A stretch of 64,000 nt of DNA from Litorilinea aerophila (GCF_006569185.2 NZ_VIGC02000004.1:124001-188000); one strand, 5' to 3'. Counted from the first letter of the stretch, positions 1 through 9,505 are shown. The notes: generated from the sequence alone by a model not told the origin. Made by a program: numbers and translations.

Positions 1-558
1 GGAGAGGGTGACCGCGCCGGTCTCGGCCGGGCTGGTGAGGACCCGCATGGCTTCGGGCAGGGCGGTGATGATCTGCTCGGGCCGGTTGATGCGGTCCCAG
101 TAGCGGCTCACCGGTTTGAAGCAGTCGTTGACCGAGATGTCCTGGGTGTGCTCCGATTCCAACTGCTGGAGCACGGGGGCCACGTTGCGGCGGGCAAAGA
201 TGTCCCCCGGCAGCAGGAGCACCGGCAGCCGGTTGATGGTGGCGGTGGCCGCGCCGGTGACCATGTTGGTGGCGCCCGGCCCGATGGAGCTGGTGCAGGC
301 CAGGGTGCGCAGCCGGTTGCTGTGCTTGGCAAAGGCGGCGGCGGTGTGGACCATGGCCTGCTCGTTGCGGGTCTGGTAGTAGCGGAAGTCGGGATACTGC
401 TGCAGGGCCTGGCCGATGCCCGCCACGTTGCCGTGGCCGAAGATGCCAAAACAGCCGGCAAAGAAGGGCCGTTCCACGCCGTCACGGGCCGTGTACTGGA
501 CTTTCAAAAAGCGGACAATGGCCTGGGCTGTGGTCAGGCGGATGGTTTGTGCACTCAT
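1..558 (-). CDS. iolD: 3D-(3,5/4)-trihydroxycyclohexane-1,2-dione hydrolase, N-terminal part
   Basis: Thiamine-diphosphate-dependent ring-opening enzyme of myo-inositol catabolism, giving 5-deoxy-glucuronate from the trione. Only the first 186 codons are in the window; the gene continues past the left edge, so there is no stop. The translation starts [21 protein letters not shown] and carries the N-terminal TPP-binding fold features: [10 protein letters not shown] near residue 35-45, and [16 protein letters not shown] near 65-80, which contains the catalytic glutamate that activates the thiazolium. The ATG has a GAAGGA Shine-Dalgarno four bases upstream. It follows the transporter ATPase by 69 bases on the same strand as iolB and iolC, which supports the pathway assignment. 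Family identity is clear; completeness cannot be judged. Confidence 0.9.
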   Translation of the reverse strand, partial: MSAQTIRLTTAQAIVRFLKVQYTARDGVERPFFAGCFGIFGHGNVAGIGQALQQYPDFRYYQTRNEQAMVHTAAAFAKHSNRLRTLACTSSIGPGATNMVTGAATATINRLPVLLLPGDIFARRNVAPVLQQLESEHTQDISVNDCFKPVSRYWDRINRPEQIITALPEAMRVLTSPAETGAVTLS

Positions 559-627
559 GGAATCCTTCCTCAACAACTTGGCTGTGGAAAGCCAGGGCCT
601 GGTTGGACTGGGCGTTTCCCGGTCTGC

Positions 628-1557
628 TTAGCGGGCCCTGGGTGGACGATCTTTTTGTTCCGTGCCTTCCTGGAAAAGCTCTTCCCCCTCTTCCAGGGCA
701 TGGGCAATGGCTTGCTCCATGCTGCTCAACTCCTGGTCCTCCTGGAAGGCATCCTGGGCGGAGAGGGCAGCCAGTTCGTGGCTGAGTTCATCCAGTTCAT
801 CCGCGCCGGACATCATGCGCACCATCTCCTCGCGGCTGAGCTCCGCTTTGGTGAAGACGCCCACTGTCCGCCCCCGTTTGAGGATGGTGAAGCGGTCGCC
901 CACCGCGTAGGCGTGGTGGGGGTTGTGGGTGATGAAGATCACCCCCAGGCCCCGGCTCCGCGCCTGGGCGATGTAGCGGAGCACCGTGCCCGCCTGCTTG
1001 ACCCCCAGGGCCGCGGTGGGCTCGTCCAGGATCAGGACCTTGGCGCCGAAGTAGACTGCCCGCGCGATGGCCACCGACTGGCGTTCACCGCCCGACAGCG
1101 TGCCCACCGGCTGGGAGGGATCCCGGATGTCGATGCCCATTTTGTGCAGCTCTTCCCGGGCCACCCGGTTGGCGAAGCCCATGTCCAGGCGGCGGAAGGG
1201 GCCCCACCCCCGGGTCGGTTCCGAGCCCAGGAAGAAGTTGCGGGTGATGCTCATGAGGGGGATCATGGCCAGATCCTGGTAGACCGTGGCGATGCCCCGG
1301 TCCAGCGCGTCCCGGGGCGAGTCGAAGTTCACAGGCTGGCCTTCCACCAGGTACTGGCCCTCATCCGGCTTGTGGACGCCGGACAGGATCTTGATCAGGG
1401 TGGATTTGCCTGCGCCGTTGTCGCCCAGGAGGCACATGACTTCGCCGCTGTAGACCTGCATGGAGACATCGTTGAGGGCGATGACGTTGCCGAAGAATTT
1501 GGAGACGTGGCGGACTTCCAGCAGGGGGATCCGGTTGCTGTTTGCCTGGCTGTTCAT
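628..1557 (-). CDS. Sugar ABC transporter ATP-binding protein (ribose/inositol type)
   Basis: Energises import by the neighbouring permease and binding lipoprotein. It is 309 aa with a single nucleotide-binding domain, unlike RbsA/MglA, which carry two in about 500 aa. Walker A GDNGAGKS lies at residues 45-52, the signature LSGGERQ near 155, and Walker [13 protein letters not shown] near 175, followed by the H-loop region [11 protein letters not shown]. The last 60 or so residues are a Glu-rich, probably helical tail after the ABC fold. The start ATG overlaps the permease stop by four bases (ATGA), indicating translational coupling. Myo-inositol as substrate is inferred from flanking iolB, iolC and iolD, not from the protein itself. 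Confidence 0.88.
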   Translation of the reverse strand: MNSQANSNRIPLLEVRHVSKFFGNVIALNDVSMQVYSGEVMCLLGDNGAGKSTLIKILSGVHKPDEGQYLVEGQPVNFDSPRDALDRGIATVYQDLAMIPLMSITRNFFLGSEPTRGWGPFRRLDMGFANRVAREELHKMGIDIRDPSQPVGTLSGGERQSVAIARAVYFGAKVLILDEPTAALGVKQAGTVLRYIAQARSRGLGVIFITHNPHHAYAVGDRFTILKRGRTVGVFTKAELSREEMVRMMSGADELDELSHELAALSAQDAFQEDQELSSMEQAIAHALEEGEELFQEGTEQKDRPPRAR

Positions 1558-2609
1558 CGTCTGGCTTTCTCCGCTGCCTGCCGTACGTAATTGTTCACCA
1601 GCACCGCAATGATGAGCATGGTGCCCAAAAAAACGTTGAACCAGTCGGCATCCACGCCGGCAAAGACAATGCCCTGTTTCACCATGCCGAAGATGAGCGC
1701 GCCCAGCATGGCGCCGATGGCCGAGCCATAACCGCCCGTGAGCAGGGTGCCGCCAATCACCGCGGCGATGATGGCGATGAATTCCTGTTGTTCTCCCCGC
1801 AACGTATCCGCCGACTTGACTACCGTGATCTGGATGGCGGCCACCAGCCAGGCTGCAAAGGCGGTGGTCATGAAGAGGCCGATTTTGAGCTTATCCACCG
1901 GCACACCCACGTTGCGGGCTGCTTCCGGCGCCCCGCCCGCGCCGAAGATCCAGTTGCCCACCCGGGTGCGCAGCAGGACCCACGTGGCCAGCGCGCCCAC
2001 CAGCAACCACCAGAGGATGGAGGCGCGAAAGCGAGCCCCCCCCACCATCAGCTCGCCAGCGAAGAGCACCCGCATCAGCTCGTAGCCGTCCACCCTGTCC
2101 AGGCCGCCGATCTGGGTGCGACCGGTGATCATGCGGGTGAAGGCAATGGTCAGCCCTCGAATGATAAAGAGGCTGCCCAAGGTGATGATAAAGGAGGGCA
2201 ACTTGGTCCGGATCACCAGGTAGCCGTTGATGAACCCGACACCCAGGGCAATGACCAGGGCAACCAGCGCGGCCAGGTAGAGGGGGATCCCCTGGGTGGT
2301 GCTGAGGATGGCCATGGTGGCGCCGGCCAGGCCGATCATGGAGCCGACAGAGAGGTCGAACTCGCCGCCGATCATGAGCAGGGCCACCGCCACGGCCAGG
2401 ATGCCCAGGTGAGAGGCCACCTCCAGGTAGCTGGCCGTGCCCCGCAGGCTCAGGAAGCCCGTGGGCGCCGTGATGGCGAAGAAGATCCAGACCAGGATGG
2501 CGCCGCCCAGGGCGCCCAGCTCCGGCCGGGTGAGCAGCCGCCGCAGCAGGCCGGACTCCACCAGCCGTTCGTCCCGGCTGCCCGGTGCAGCCGTTGTGGT
2601 CGTGGTCAT
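1554..2609 (-). CDS. Sugar ABC transporter permease (RbsC/YtfT family)
   Basis: Inner-membrane permease of a ribose-family importer (BPD_transp_2 type), 351 aa, with eight to ten hydrophobic segments beginning at [17 protein letters not shown]. The family's conserved [16 protein letters not shown] stretch and the glycine-rich [20 protein letters not shown] loop are present. The open frame extends upstream to 2705, but the ATG at 2609 has a perfect GGAGGAA five bases before it, and the upstream codons fall in an intergenic repeat, so 2609 is taken as the start. It is separated from the binding-protein gene by 152 bases of repeat hairpin and overlaps the ATPase start. Confidence 0.88.
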   Translation of the reverse strand: MTTTTTAAPGSRDERLVESGLLRRLLTRPELGALGGAILVWIFFAITAPTGFLSLRGTASYLEVASHLGILAVAVALLMIGGEFDLSVGSMIGLAGATMAILSTTQGIPLYLAALVALVIALGVGFINGYLVIRTKLPSFIITLGSLFIIRGLTIAFTRMITGRTQIGGLDRVDGYELMRVLFAGELMVGGARFRASILWWLLVGALATWVLLRTRVGNWIFGAGGAPEAARNVGVPVDKLKIGLFMTTAFAAWLVAAIQITVVKSADTLRGEQQEFIAIIAAVIGGTLLTGGYGSAIGAMLGALIFGMVKQGIVFAGVDADWFNVFLGTMLIIAVLVNNYVRQAAEKARR

Positions 2610-2639
2610 CAGGTTCCTCCGTAAAACCTCCAACGTTTC

Positions 2640-2760
2640 CGTGTCGGGGGTGGCCAGGGGTGATGGGGGAATTCGGTGATTGGGGATTGGGGAGGAAGTT
2701 GGCAAGATCGTTCACCTTGTTGCCAATCCCCCACTCCCCGAATCCCCCAATCCCCTACTC
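2640..2760. repeat. Inverted heptamer repeat (ATTGGGG)n between transporter genes
   Basis: Two arms made of ATTGGGG-type heptamers face each other. The left arm (about 2665-2705) ends in TTGGCAA. The right arm (2720-2756) starts TTGCCAA and continues as CCAATCCCC units. A 14-base spacer lies between, so the transcript can fold into a long imperfect hairpin. It lies after the binding-protein stop and before the permease Shine-Dalgarno, where such hairpins often lower downstream expression relative to the binding protein. The unit resembles the CCCCAAT heptamer repeats (STRR) described in cyanobacteria; that link is by motif only. Confidence 0.7.
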
Positions 2761-2761
2761 C

Positions 2762-3781
2762 TCAGCGGGTGCCGGCCGCCGAAAGCTCGATCACCTGGGC
2801 TGCCGTCTCCTGGGTGACGAAGCCCGGTCCGGTCATGATGACATCGTTGGCCACGGTGTTCAGGTTTTCCTTGTAGAGGGTGAGCAGGACGATGGGCAGG
2901 TACCCCTGCAGATACTGCTGCTGGTCGATGGCGAAGAGCATGTTGCCATCCCGGATCGCCTCCAGCACCTCCGGCGACAGGTCGAAGGTGGCCAGCTTGA
3001 TCTGGCCCAGGAGCCCGGCCTCTTCCAACGCGGCCAGGGCCGGTGCTGCGCCCGTGGGCCCCAGGGTCAGGATGCTGTCCACGTCGGGGTTGGCCGTCAG
3101 GGCCGCGGCGATGCGCTGCTGGGCATCCACCGGGTCGGCCAGCTCCACCGCCAGCACTTCCACCGTGCCGCCGGCCTCGGCCATGGCGTCGGCAAAGCCC
3201 TGGCAACGCAGGTCCAGGGCCACGTTGCCCACCTCCTGGTTGACGCAGAGGGCATGGGTGGCGCCGGCCGCGGCCATGCGCTGGCCACCGCCGTAGCCCG
3301 CCTCATACTCGGTCTGGCCCACGTGGTTGAGCACGCCCAGCTCCTTGGCCACGTCGCTGCCGGAGTTCATGGAGATGACCGGGATGCCGGCCTCCACGGC
3401 GGCCCGGATGGAATCGCCCAGCGCATCGGGGTCAGGGATGGAGACCACCAGGCCGTCGGGCTTGGAGGCCACCGCCGCGTCAATGAGCTGGGCCATGGCC
3501 ACCATGTCGAAGGTCTGGGGGGCCTGGTATTCCACCTGGACCCGCATGTCCCGGGCCGCCTGGTCTACGCCGTTCTTCACCACGGACCAGAACGGGTCCG
3601 AGGCCTGCCCATGGCTGACCACCACGATGCGGATGTCCCGCATGTCCTGTTGCTGGGCCGGTGCCGGAGCCTCTGCCGTGGAGACCGGTGCCGGCGCCGC
3701 GCCGAAGCAGGCGGCCACGACCATGCCGATAAACATGGCTGCCACGAGTCCCAATGCATACATCTTGCCTGTCCACTTCAT
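2762..3781 (-). CDS. Sugar ABC transporter substrate-binding lipoprotein (periplasmic-binding-protein-4 type)
   Basis: Extracytoplasmic receptor that captures the sugar and hands it to the permease. It is 339 aa, of RbsB/XylF/inositol-binding type. The signal segment [19 protein letters not shown] ends in a lipobox (VAAC), so the mature protein should be lipid-anchored. The ligand-binding core starts [23 protein letters not shown] and includes [14 protein letters not shown] and [11 protein letters not shown], typical of the fold. The open frame runs upstream to 4039, but the ATG at 3781 has GGAGGA six bases before it and is followed directly by the signal peptide. Inositol specificity is inferred from the operon. 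Confidence 0.9.
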   Translation of the reverse strand: MKWTGKMYALGLVAAMFIGMVVAACFGAAPAPVSTAEAPAPAQQQDMRDIRIVVVSHGQASDPFWSVVKNGVDQAARDMRVQVEYQAPQTFDMVAMAQLIDAAVASKPDGLVVSIPDPDALGDSIRAAVEAGIPVISMNSGSDVAKELGVLNHVGQTEYEAGYGGGQRMAAAGATHALCVNQEVGNVALDLRCQGFADAMAEAGGTVEVLAVELADPVDAQQRIAAALTANPDVDSILTLGPTGAAPALAALEEAGLLGQIKLATFDLSPEVLEAIRDGNMLFAIDQQQYLQGYLPIVLLTLYKENLNTVANDVIMTGPGFVTQETAAQVIELSAAGTR

Positions 3782-3819
3782 TGGGTTCCTCCTTTTGGTG
3801 ATGAAAGATAGGATTGTTG

Positions 3820-3895
3820 GAACTTTGACCGCCGAGGGCCCAGGGCGCCGTGCTGGATCGCGGTTTCTCTGCGCCCTTCGGCGGTTGAAAGCGCC
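3820..3895. repeat. Imperfect inverted repeat between iolC and binding-protein gene
   Basis: ACCGCCGAGGGC near 3828 is matched by GCCCTTCGGCGGT near 3875 on the other strand, so the 122-base iolC/binding-protein spacer can form a stem with a loop of about 35 bases. The right part resembles another dispersed intergenic phrase near 56.8 kb (CTTGCGCCTTTGCGTT). No U-tract follows, so it is not called a terminator. Confidence 0.4.
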
Positions 3896-3903
3896 GGCCG
3901 GCC

Positions 3904-4929
<1,026 letters not shown>

Positions 4930-4944
4930 GGTCAGTTATCCTTG

Positions 4945-5838
4945 TTAGTACAGCGGTAACCGCGGATCCACCGTCTTGTAGGTCTCCTTCACCCACGCGT
5001 AGCGGGGATCGTCCTGGTTGGCCAGGCTCTGGGCGCTGCCGGCCAGGACGTTCAGGTAGTAGGTGGTGTAGCCCGGCGCGCTGACCACCGGGTGGTAGCC
5101 TTCCGGAACCAGCACCACGCAGTTTTCGGTAGGGCGCACCAACGCGTCGATGGGGTAGCCGGCCTGGTGGAGGGGGGAGTTCTCGTCGGTGTAGACCCGC
5201 TGGTAGGCGTAGCCCTCGGGCCGGTCGAATTTGTAGAAGTAGATCTCCTCCAGATCGGCCTCGATCAGGTTCCCTGCTTCATCCTCGATGTGGACATCGT
5301 GTTTGTGGCCGGGGTAGCTGCTCCAGTTGCCGCTGGGGGTGTAGACCTCCACCAGCACCAGCCGATGGACCGGGGAGCCGGGCGGCAGCAGGTCGTTGAT
5401 CTGGCGGCTCACGTTGTCGCCGCCCCGGATGGAGATGGCCACGTCCTCGGGGCGGATCAGCCAGGGGTCGTGGTCCTGGTCGGTGGGCACCCAGGCCACG
5501 GCAAATTCGCCGCCTTCTTCAGCAGTCACGGTGAACGTGGTGTGGCGGGGCAGGTAGAGGGCGTGGGCGGCCCCGGTAAAGACGTTGGCGCGGCCGCCGA
5601 TGCCGTGCCACTCGCCCCGGTTGGAGGTGACCGTGTAGCGGCCGCTCAGGTTGACGAAGGCCAGCTCGTGCTCGCCCGTCTGGAAGGACCACTGCTGGCC
5701 CGTTGCCAGCCGCCGGGCCTGGAACGAAATGTACTCCCAGCCGGCCCGCTCTGGGGTCACTTCGACGATCAGATCGGGGTCATCGGCCCGGGGGGATGGG
5801 CAGATCAGGATATTTTCTGCGGTGTATTGAATGGCCAT
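4945..5838 (-). CDS. iolB: 5-deoxy-glucuronate isomerase
   Basis: Converts 5-deoxy-glucuronate, the IolD product, to 5-dehydro-2-deoxygluconate, the IolC substrate. It is 297 aa with a double cupin fold. Visible metal-site features are the SYPGHKHDVH segment (about residue 172) and the glutamates of LEEIYFYKFDRPEGYAYQRVY shortly after, then VLVPEGYHPVVSAPGYTTYYLN near 245. These are IolB family hallmarks. It is the first catabolic gene after the regulator (93-base gap holding a heptamer repeat) and 15 bases ahead of iolC. Confidence 0.94.
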   Translation of the reverse strand: MAIQYTAENILICPSPRADDPDLIVEVTPERAGWEYISFQARRLATGQQWSFQTGEHELAFVNLSGRYTVTSNRGEWHGIGGRANVFTGAAHALYLPRHTTFTVTAEEGGEFAVAWVPTDQDHDPWLIRPEDVAISIRGGDNVSRQINDLLPPGSPVHRLVLVEVYTPSGNWSSYPGHKHDVHIEDEAGNLIEADLEEIYFYKFDRPEGYAYQRVYTDENSPLHQAGYPIDALVRPTENCVVLVPEGYHPVVSAPGYTTYYLNVLAGSAQSLANQDDPRYAWVKETYKTVDPRLPLY

Positions 5839-5863
5839 GGTGATTGGCGACTCCCTTTCCAGG

Positions 5864-5906
5864 TTTCAGGGAATGGATAATGGAAAATTGAGAATGGAAA
5901 ATGGTT
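5864..5906. repeat. A-rich heptamer repeat upstream of iolB
   Basis: The stretch reads as degenerate seven-base units of the GAATGGA/GAAAATG type (for example GAGAATG then GAAAATG). It is the second of three heptamer tracts in the window, with 2640-2760 and 16068-16105, and lies in the regulator-iolB spacer. Confidence 0.55.
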
Positions 5907-5931
5907 AAGTGTGTTCATGGTCAGACGCGAC

Positions 5932-6951
5932 TCAACTGGACCGGCGCACCACCAGCTGGCCTATCAGCGTCCGCACCTGGCGGGGCGGGTGGGGGTTGGT
6001 CTGGCCCAGCAGGCTGAGCATGACCTGCATGGCTTCGACGCCCAGCTGGTGGCGGGGCTGGTGGAAGGTGGTCAGCGGGGGCTCCAGGTAAGCGGCCACG
6101 TCGATGTCGTCGAAGCCGGTGATGGCCACGTCGTCGGGAATGCGCAGGCCGCAACGGCGCAGTACGGCCATGGCGCCGATGGCCATGGTGTCGTTATAGC
6201 AGCAGATGGCATCCGGTGGTGCGCCCCACCGTTCCCGGGCAGCCGGCAACAGCGCTTCCGCTGCCTGGACCCCGCCCGCCAGCCGGCCGTTGGGGCCGTA
6301 GATGGCCAGCCCTGGCGCCAAACCGGCGGCCCGCAGGGAATCTTCCCAGGCCCGGTGGCGGTCGGTGTTGGCTTTGCCGGCCCGGGCGTTGCCCAGGTAG
6401 GCGATGCGGCGGTAGCCCCGCTCCAGCAGGTGGGCCATGAGCTGACAGCCGCCGGCGTAGTCATCATGGTGTACGGCATGGAAATGGCTGCCGGCCACGT
6501 GGGAATTGATGAGAACAATGGGGATGCCCGTTTCCTGGAGGAGATCGGCGTAGTCGTCGCCCACCCGGCTGGAGGAGACGATGATGCCGTCCACCTGGCG
6601 TCCCTGGAAGCTGCGCACCACTTCCTTTTCCCGCTCGGCGTTGACGCCGGTGCTGGCCACAAAGATGTCGTAGCCGTGACGGATGGCCTCCTCTTCCACC
6701 CCCTGGACCACTTCGTTGTGGAAGGGGTCGGCAAAGGTGGTGATGACCAGACCGATGAGGTGGCTGCGTTGGGTGACCAGGCCGCGCGCCACCAGGCTGG
6801 GCGTGTAGCCCATCTCCTGGGCCAGTTCCAGGATGCGCTGGCGGGTTTCGTCGCTCATGCGGCCTTCCCCGCGCAGGGCCCGGCTGACCGTGGGGTGGCT
6901 GACGCCTGCCGCCTCGGCGATATCTTTGATGGAGACGCGCTTCTGGGGCAT
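5932..6951 (-). CDS. LacI-family transcriptional regulator of the inositol operon
   Basis: DNA-binding repressor, 339 aa. The N-terminal helix-turn-helix reads VSIKDIAEAAGVSHPTVSRAL, followed by the hinge helix. A periplasmic-binding-like effector domain starts at HLIGLVITTFADPFHNEVV and includes GIIVSSSRVG and AITGFDDIDVAAYLEPPLTT, standard for the family. The frame can start upstream at a TTG (6975), but ATG at 6951 has GGAAG eight bases upstream and gives the usual MPQKRVSIKDIA start. It heads the operon and has a palindromic site at its own promoter, so autoregulation is likely. The effector, probably an inositol intermediate, is inferred from neighbours. Confidence 0.88.
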   Translation of the reverse strand: MPQKRVSIKDIAEAAGVSHPTVSRALRGEGRMSDETRQRILELAQEMGYTPSLVARGLVTQRSHLIGLVITTFADPFHNEVVQGVEEEAIRHGYDIFVASTGVNAEREKEVVRSFQGRQVDGIIVSSSRVGDDYADLLQETGIPIVLINSHVAGSHFHAVHHDDYAGGCQLMAHLLERGYRRIAYLGNARAGKANTDRHRAWEDSLRAAGLAPGLAIYGPNGRLAGGVQAAEALLPAARERWGAPPDAICCYNDTMAIGAMAVLRRCGLRIPDDVAITGFDDIDVAAYLEPPLTTFHQPRHQLGVEAMQVMLSLLGQTNPHPPRQVRTLIGQLVVRRSS

Positions 6952-7044
6952 GGGTCTATCTTCCGGGTGACACAACCAGGGATGGACGCCTGGCCTTTTG
7001 CCGGGCAGTTGGAAGGGTTATCGCGTTGGGAGCTGCATTGGGAA

Positions 7045-7060
7045 TGCACAAACGTGTGCT
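7045..7060. promoter_or_regulatory. LacI-type operator overlapping transcription start
   Basis: GCACA-AACG-TGTGC (7046-7059) is a perfect five-base inverted repeat with a central CG, the usual shape of LacI-family operators. It sits just downstream of the predicted -10 at 7068-7073, so bound repressor would block initiation of the regulator-iolBC-transporter-iolD operon. Confidence 0.6.
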
Positions 7061-7067
7061 CATTTTT

Positions 7068-7097
7068 AGTATAGCACAGGGGCGGGGGGCGTGTCAA
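7068..7097 (-). promoter_or_regulatory. Sigma-70 promoter of the inositol operon
   Basis: On the minus strand the -35 hexamer TTGACA (7092-7097) and the -10 hexamer TATACT (7068-7073) are 18 bases apart. This is close to consensus, with start expected near 7061 inside the LacI-type palindrome. Confidence 0.7.
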
Positions 7098-7127
7098 GGG
7101 GGATAAAGTTGGCCAATTCACTAACTT

Positions 7128-7454
7128 TTATGAAACGGGGAAACGCTTTTCGTTGCGGTCCATTTTGGCCTGGACCGCGGCGGCCACGTCGATCTGGGCG
7201 CTGTTGGCGAAGCTGAGGCAGTAGATGATCACGTCCGCCAGCTCGTCGGCAATGGCTGCCCGCTGGACTGGATCGGCCACCAGGTCGCCGGCCGCGTCCA
7301 CGTCGCACCACTGGAAATGTTCCATGAGCTCGGCCGCTTCGATGGCAATGCTCATGGCCAGATTTTTAGGGGTGTGAAAGCCGTCCCAATGGCGGGCTTC
7401 CACAAATTGTTGCACCCGCGTGCGCAGTTCCTGCAGGGTTGTCTCTGCATCCAT
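7128..7454 (-). CDS. MazG-like nucleotide pyrophosphohydrolase
   Basis: Small all-helical house-cleaning NTP pyrophosphatase of the MazG/dCTPase (RS21-C6) group, 108 aa. The two acidic metal-binding helices are visible: MSIAIEAAELMEHFQW (about residues 33-48) and IADELADVIIYCLSFAN (about 70-86), giving the ExxE plus ExxD pattern. Likely substrates are non-canonical or excess (d)NTPs; the exact one cannot be read from the sequence. It lies 22 bases after the XdhC-type gene on the same strand and ends just upstream of the inositol-operon promoter. Confidence 0.8.
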   Translation of the reverse strand: MDAETTLQELRTRVQQFVEARHWDGFHTPKNLAMSIAIEAAELMEHFQWCDVDAAGDLVADPVQRAAIADELADVIIYCLSFANSAQIDVAAAVQAKMDRNEKRFPVS

Positions 7455-7475
7455 GGTTTGCTTCTTCCGCGATGG

Positions 7476-8312
7476 TCAGGTGCGAGCCGTGAGCCGTTCC
7501 CGCCGCTGCTGTCGTTCCCGACGGATCTGTTCGCTGAGGGAGACGGCCGGCCCGCCCCGCATGACGTTGATGATTTCGGCCATGATGCAGACCGCGATCT
7601 CCGCGGGCGTCTGCGCGCCGATGTCCAGGCCGATGGGGGCGTAGACCCGGTCGAACTTTTCCGGCGGGATGCCTTGTTCGCTTTCCAGCAGTTGGAAGAC
7701 CGCCCGGATGCGTCGCTGGCTGCCGATCATGCCGATGTAGGCCAGGGGGTCGTCCAGCACCTCCACCAGGCAGTCCACGTCGTGTTGATGTCCCCGGGTC
7801 ACCAGCACGATGTAGGTATGCTCGTCCAGCATCCCCTGTTCCCGCAGCTTGCGCAGTTCGGGGCGGAAGGGGCCGGCGATGACCTGGTCCGCGGTGGGGA
7901 AGCGGGCGGGGTGGGCGTATTGGGGCCGGTCGTCCAGCACCGTGACCTGGAAGTCACAGAGTTTGCCCATGGCGGCCAGGGGCACCGCGATGTGGCCGGC
8001 GCCCACGATGAGCAGGTGGGGCGGCTGGGCCTGGACTTCGGCAAAGATCTGGACGCTCCCCTCGGCGTCCCGATAGCGCAGATGCCGATGCTGGCGAGCG
8101 GCCAGGGCCTGGCGGGCATCCGCGTACACCTGGTCGGCCAGCTCGCCCAGGCCCAGGTCTCCCACCACCCCACGGGCCGGGTCACTCCAGAGGAGGCAGT
8201 GGCGACCGACCGCGTCGGCATAGCGTCCCTCGCCGTGGGTCACACTGAGCAGGACGACAGACTCGTGGTGGCGCAGGGCGTTCAGCAGCGCCTGCAAGAT
8301 CGGTTGGTTCAT
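7476..8312 (-). CDS. XdhC family protein, C-terminal (Rossmann) part as a separate gene
   Basis: XdhC/CoxI proteins bind molybdenum cofactor, help sulfurate it and deliver it to xanthine-dehydrogenase-type enzymes. This 278-aa protein has the XdhC_C Rossmann domain. PHLLIVGAGHIAVPLAAMG (about residue 103) is the dinucleotide-binding loop, and later come TYIVLVTRGHQHDVDCL and IGMIGSQRRIRAVF, typical of XdhC. The usual N-terminal CoxI domain is encoded by the gene 16 bases upstream. ATG at 8312 is preferred over the longer open frame to 8399, which would overlap that gene. Confidence 0.85.
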   Translation of the reverse strand: MNQPILQALLNALRHHESVVLLSVTHGEGRYADAVGRHCLLWSDPARGVVGDLGLGELADQVYADARQALAARQHRHLRYRDAEGSVQIFAEVQAQPPHLLIVGAGHIAVPLAAMGKLCDFQVTVLDDRPQYAHPARFPTADQVIAGPFRPELRKLREQGMLDEHTYIVLVTRGHQHDVDCLVEVLDDPLAYIGMIGSQRRIRAVFQLLESEQGIPPEKFDRVYAPIGLDIGAQTPAEIAVCIMAEIINVMRGGPAVSLSEQIRRERQQRRERLTART

Positions 8313-8328
8313 GATGCAACGGGTGGTA

Positions 8329-8697
8329 TCAGTTGGCCGCGGATGGGGCGGCTTCGGTGGTGGATACGTCGCCAGTCTGCGGACGCCAGGGCTCGACAAA
8401 GACGTTCATGATGCCGCCGCAGACACCCAGGCTGTTCATGGAGATCTCCTCGGTCAGGTCCACCTGGACGTTGCGGGGCTGGCCGTCCTGGATCACATCC
8501 AGCCCGACCCGGATGACGTCGGCCTCACCACAGCCGCCGCCGATGGTGCCCACATGCTGGCCGTAGGGGTGGATGATCATTTTGGCGCCGACCTCCCGGG
8601 GTACGGAACCCTTGACGTCGGTGATGGTGGCCACGGCGACGGTCAGGCCCTGGTCCAGTAGCTGCTGTAAATGTTGATAAATGGTGGCAGATGCCAT
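8329..8697 (-). CDS. XdhC/CoxI N-terminal domain protein
   Basis: 122-aa stand-alone XdhC_CoxI domain. It carries the family motif KGSVPREVGAKMII (about residues 29-42), then GTIGGGCGEADVI and a late Cys-Gly pair, SLGVCGGIMNVFVEPW. The Cys residues of GGGCGE and GVCGG are the likely cofactor-site cysteines. It pairs with the Rossmann-domain gene immediately downstream; together they equal one normal XdhC. No molybdoenzyme structural genes lie in the window, so the client enzyme must be elsewhere. Confidence 0.85.
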   Translation of the reverse strand: MASATIYQHLQQLLDQGLTVAVATITDVKGSVPREVGAKMIIHPYGQHVGTIGGGCGEADVIRVGLDVIQDGQPRNVQVDLTEEISMNSLGVCGGIMNVFVEPWRPQTGDVSTTEAAPSAAN

Positions 8698-8738
8698 ACC
8701 TGCTCTACTCCCATGCCATGCTCAATCATCGTGGATGA

Positions 8739-8802
8739 AGTGGAGGATCCACAGATCTGGCGTTATCTGCGTCATCTGTGGCTGCAAACCATCTGTGGAT
8801 CT
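8739..8802. repeat. ATCTGTGG-family intergenic repeat (hairpin form)
   Basis: GATCCACAGAT at 8746-8756 is the exact reverse complement of ATCTGTGGATC at 8791-8801, and a third ATCTGTGG lies between them at 8774. The unit recurs in at least five other spacers of the window (near 12.5, 25.6, 36.8, 43.98 and 55.96-56.01 kb). Confidence 0.7.
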
Positions 8803-8854
8803 CTTTTATCTTGTATCTTGCTTCAGTATACCACGACCTCCCGACCCCGCTGTG

Positions 8855-9505
8855 TCAGGGCGTTCCCATTTTCCGACCCTGGGATTTTCGGAGCTGCTCC
8901 TGCAGCGTCTGGTACTCGTCCGGTGTGTCCATGTCCCGCAGGATGGCGTCGCTTTCCACCGGGACGTAGACGATGTCCTGCCGGCGGCGCATGAGGGCCC
9001 GCAGGGTCTCCTCCGGTCCCAGGGCCAGCAGCTCCGGCCAGAGGACGGCGGGCAGGTAGAAGGGATGCCCTCGGCGCATGGCGTAGCTGGGCACCACCGG
9101 CTGATGGGGCGTCCGTTGGGCCTGTTCCACCACGGCCCGGATGATGTCCACCGGGATGTGGGGCTGATCGCCCAGGGCCAGCAGGGTCCCGGCCAGGGGC
9201 TCTCCTTGCTCCAACAGGTGGCGCACGCCGGCCTGGTAGGAGCTGAGCATTTCGCCCTGGCGATACTCTTCATTGTGGACCAGGTGGGCTGGCGTGTTGG
9301 CCAGGGCCTGGGCCACCTCCTCCCGGCGATGGCCCAGGACACAGACCACCGGTTCCGCGCCGGCGGCGGCCAGGTTTTGGACCACCGCCGCGATCACCGT
9401 GGTCTCTCCCCACGGCAGAAGCTGCTTGAGCTGGCCCATGCGTTGGCTGCGCCCCGCGGCCGCCACCACAGCCGCCACCCGGATGGGCGGATGGGACGAT
9501 CTCAT
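8855..9505 (-). CDS. mocA: Molybdenum cofactor cytidylyltransferase-type nucleotidyltransferase
   Basis: Transfers CMP (or GMP in MobA relatives) to molybdopterin for xanthine-dehydrogenase-family enzymes. It is 216 aa. The N-terminal nucleotide-binding signature reads VVAAAGRSQRMGQLKQLLPWG, with the LALGDQPHIP metal-binding motif near residue 115 and MRRGHPFYLPAVLWPEL near 145. These match MocA rather than MobA. A GTG three codons upstream (9514) is an alternative start; ATG 9505 has GAGGTG six bases before it. With the two XdhC genes it forms a cofactor-maturation set. Confidence 0.85.
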   Translation of the reverse strand: MRSSHPPIRVAAVVAAAGRSQRMGQLKQLLPWGETTVIAAVVQNLAAAGAEPVVCVLGHRREEVAQALANTPAHLVHNEEYRQGEMLSSYQAGVRHLLEQGEPLAGTLLALGDQPHIPVDIIRAVVEQAQRTPHQPVVPSYAMRRGHPFYLPAVLWPELLALGPEETLRALMRRRQDIVYVPVESDAILRDMDTPDEYQTLQEQLRKSQGRKMGTP

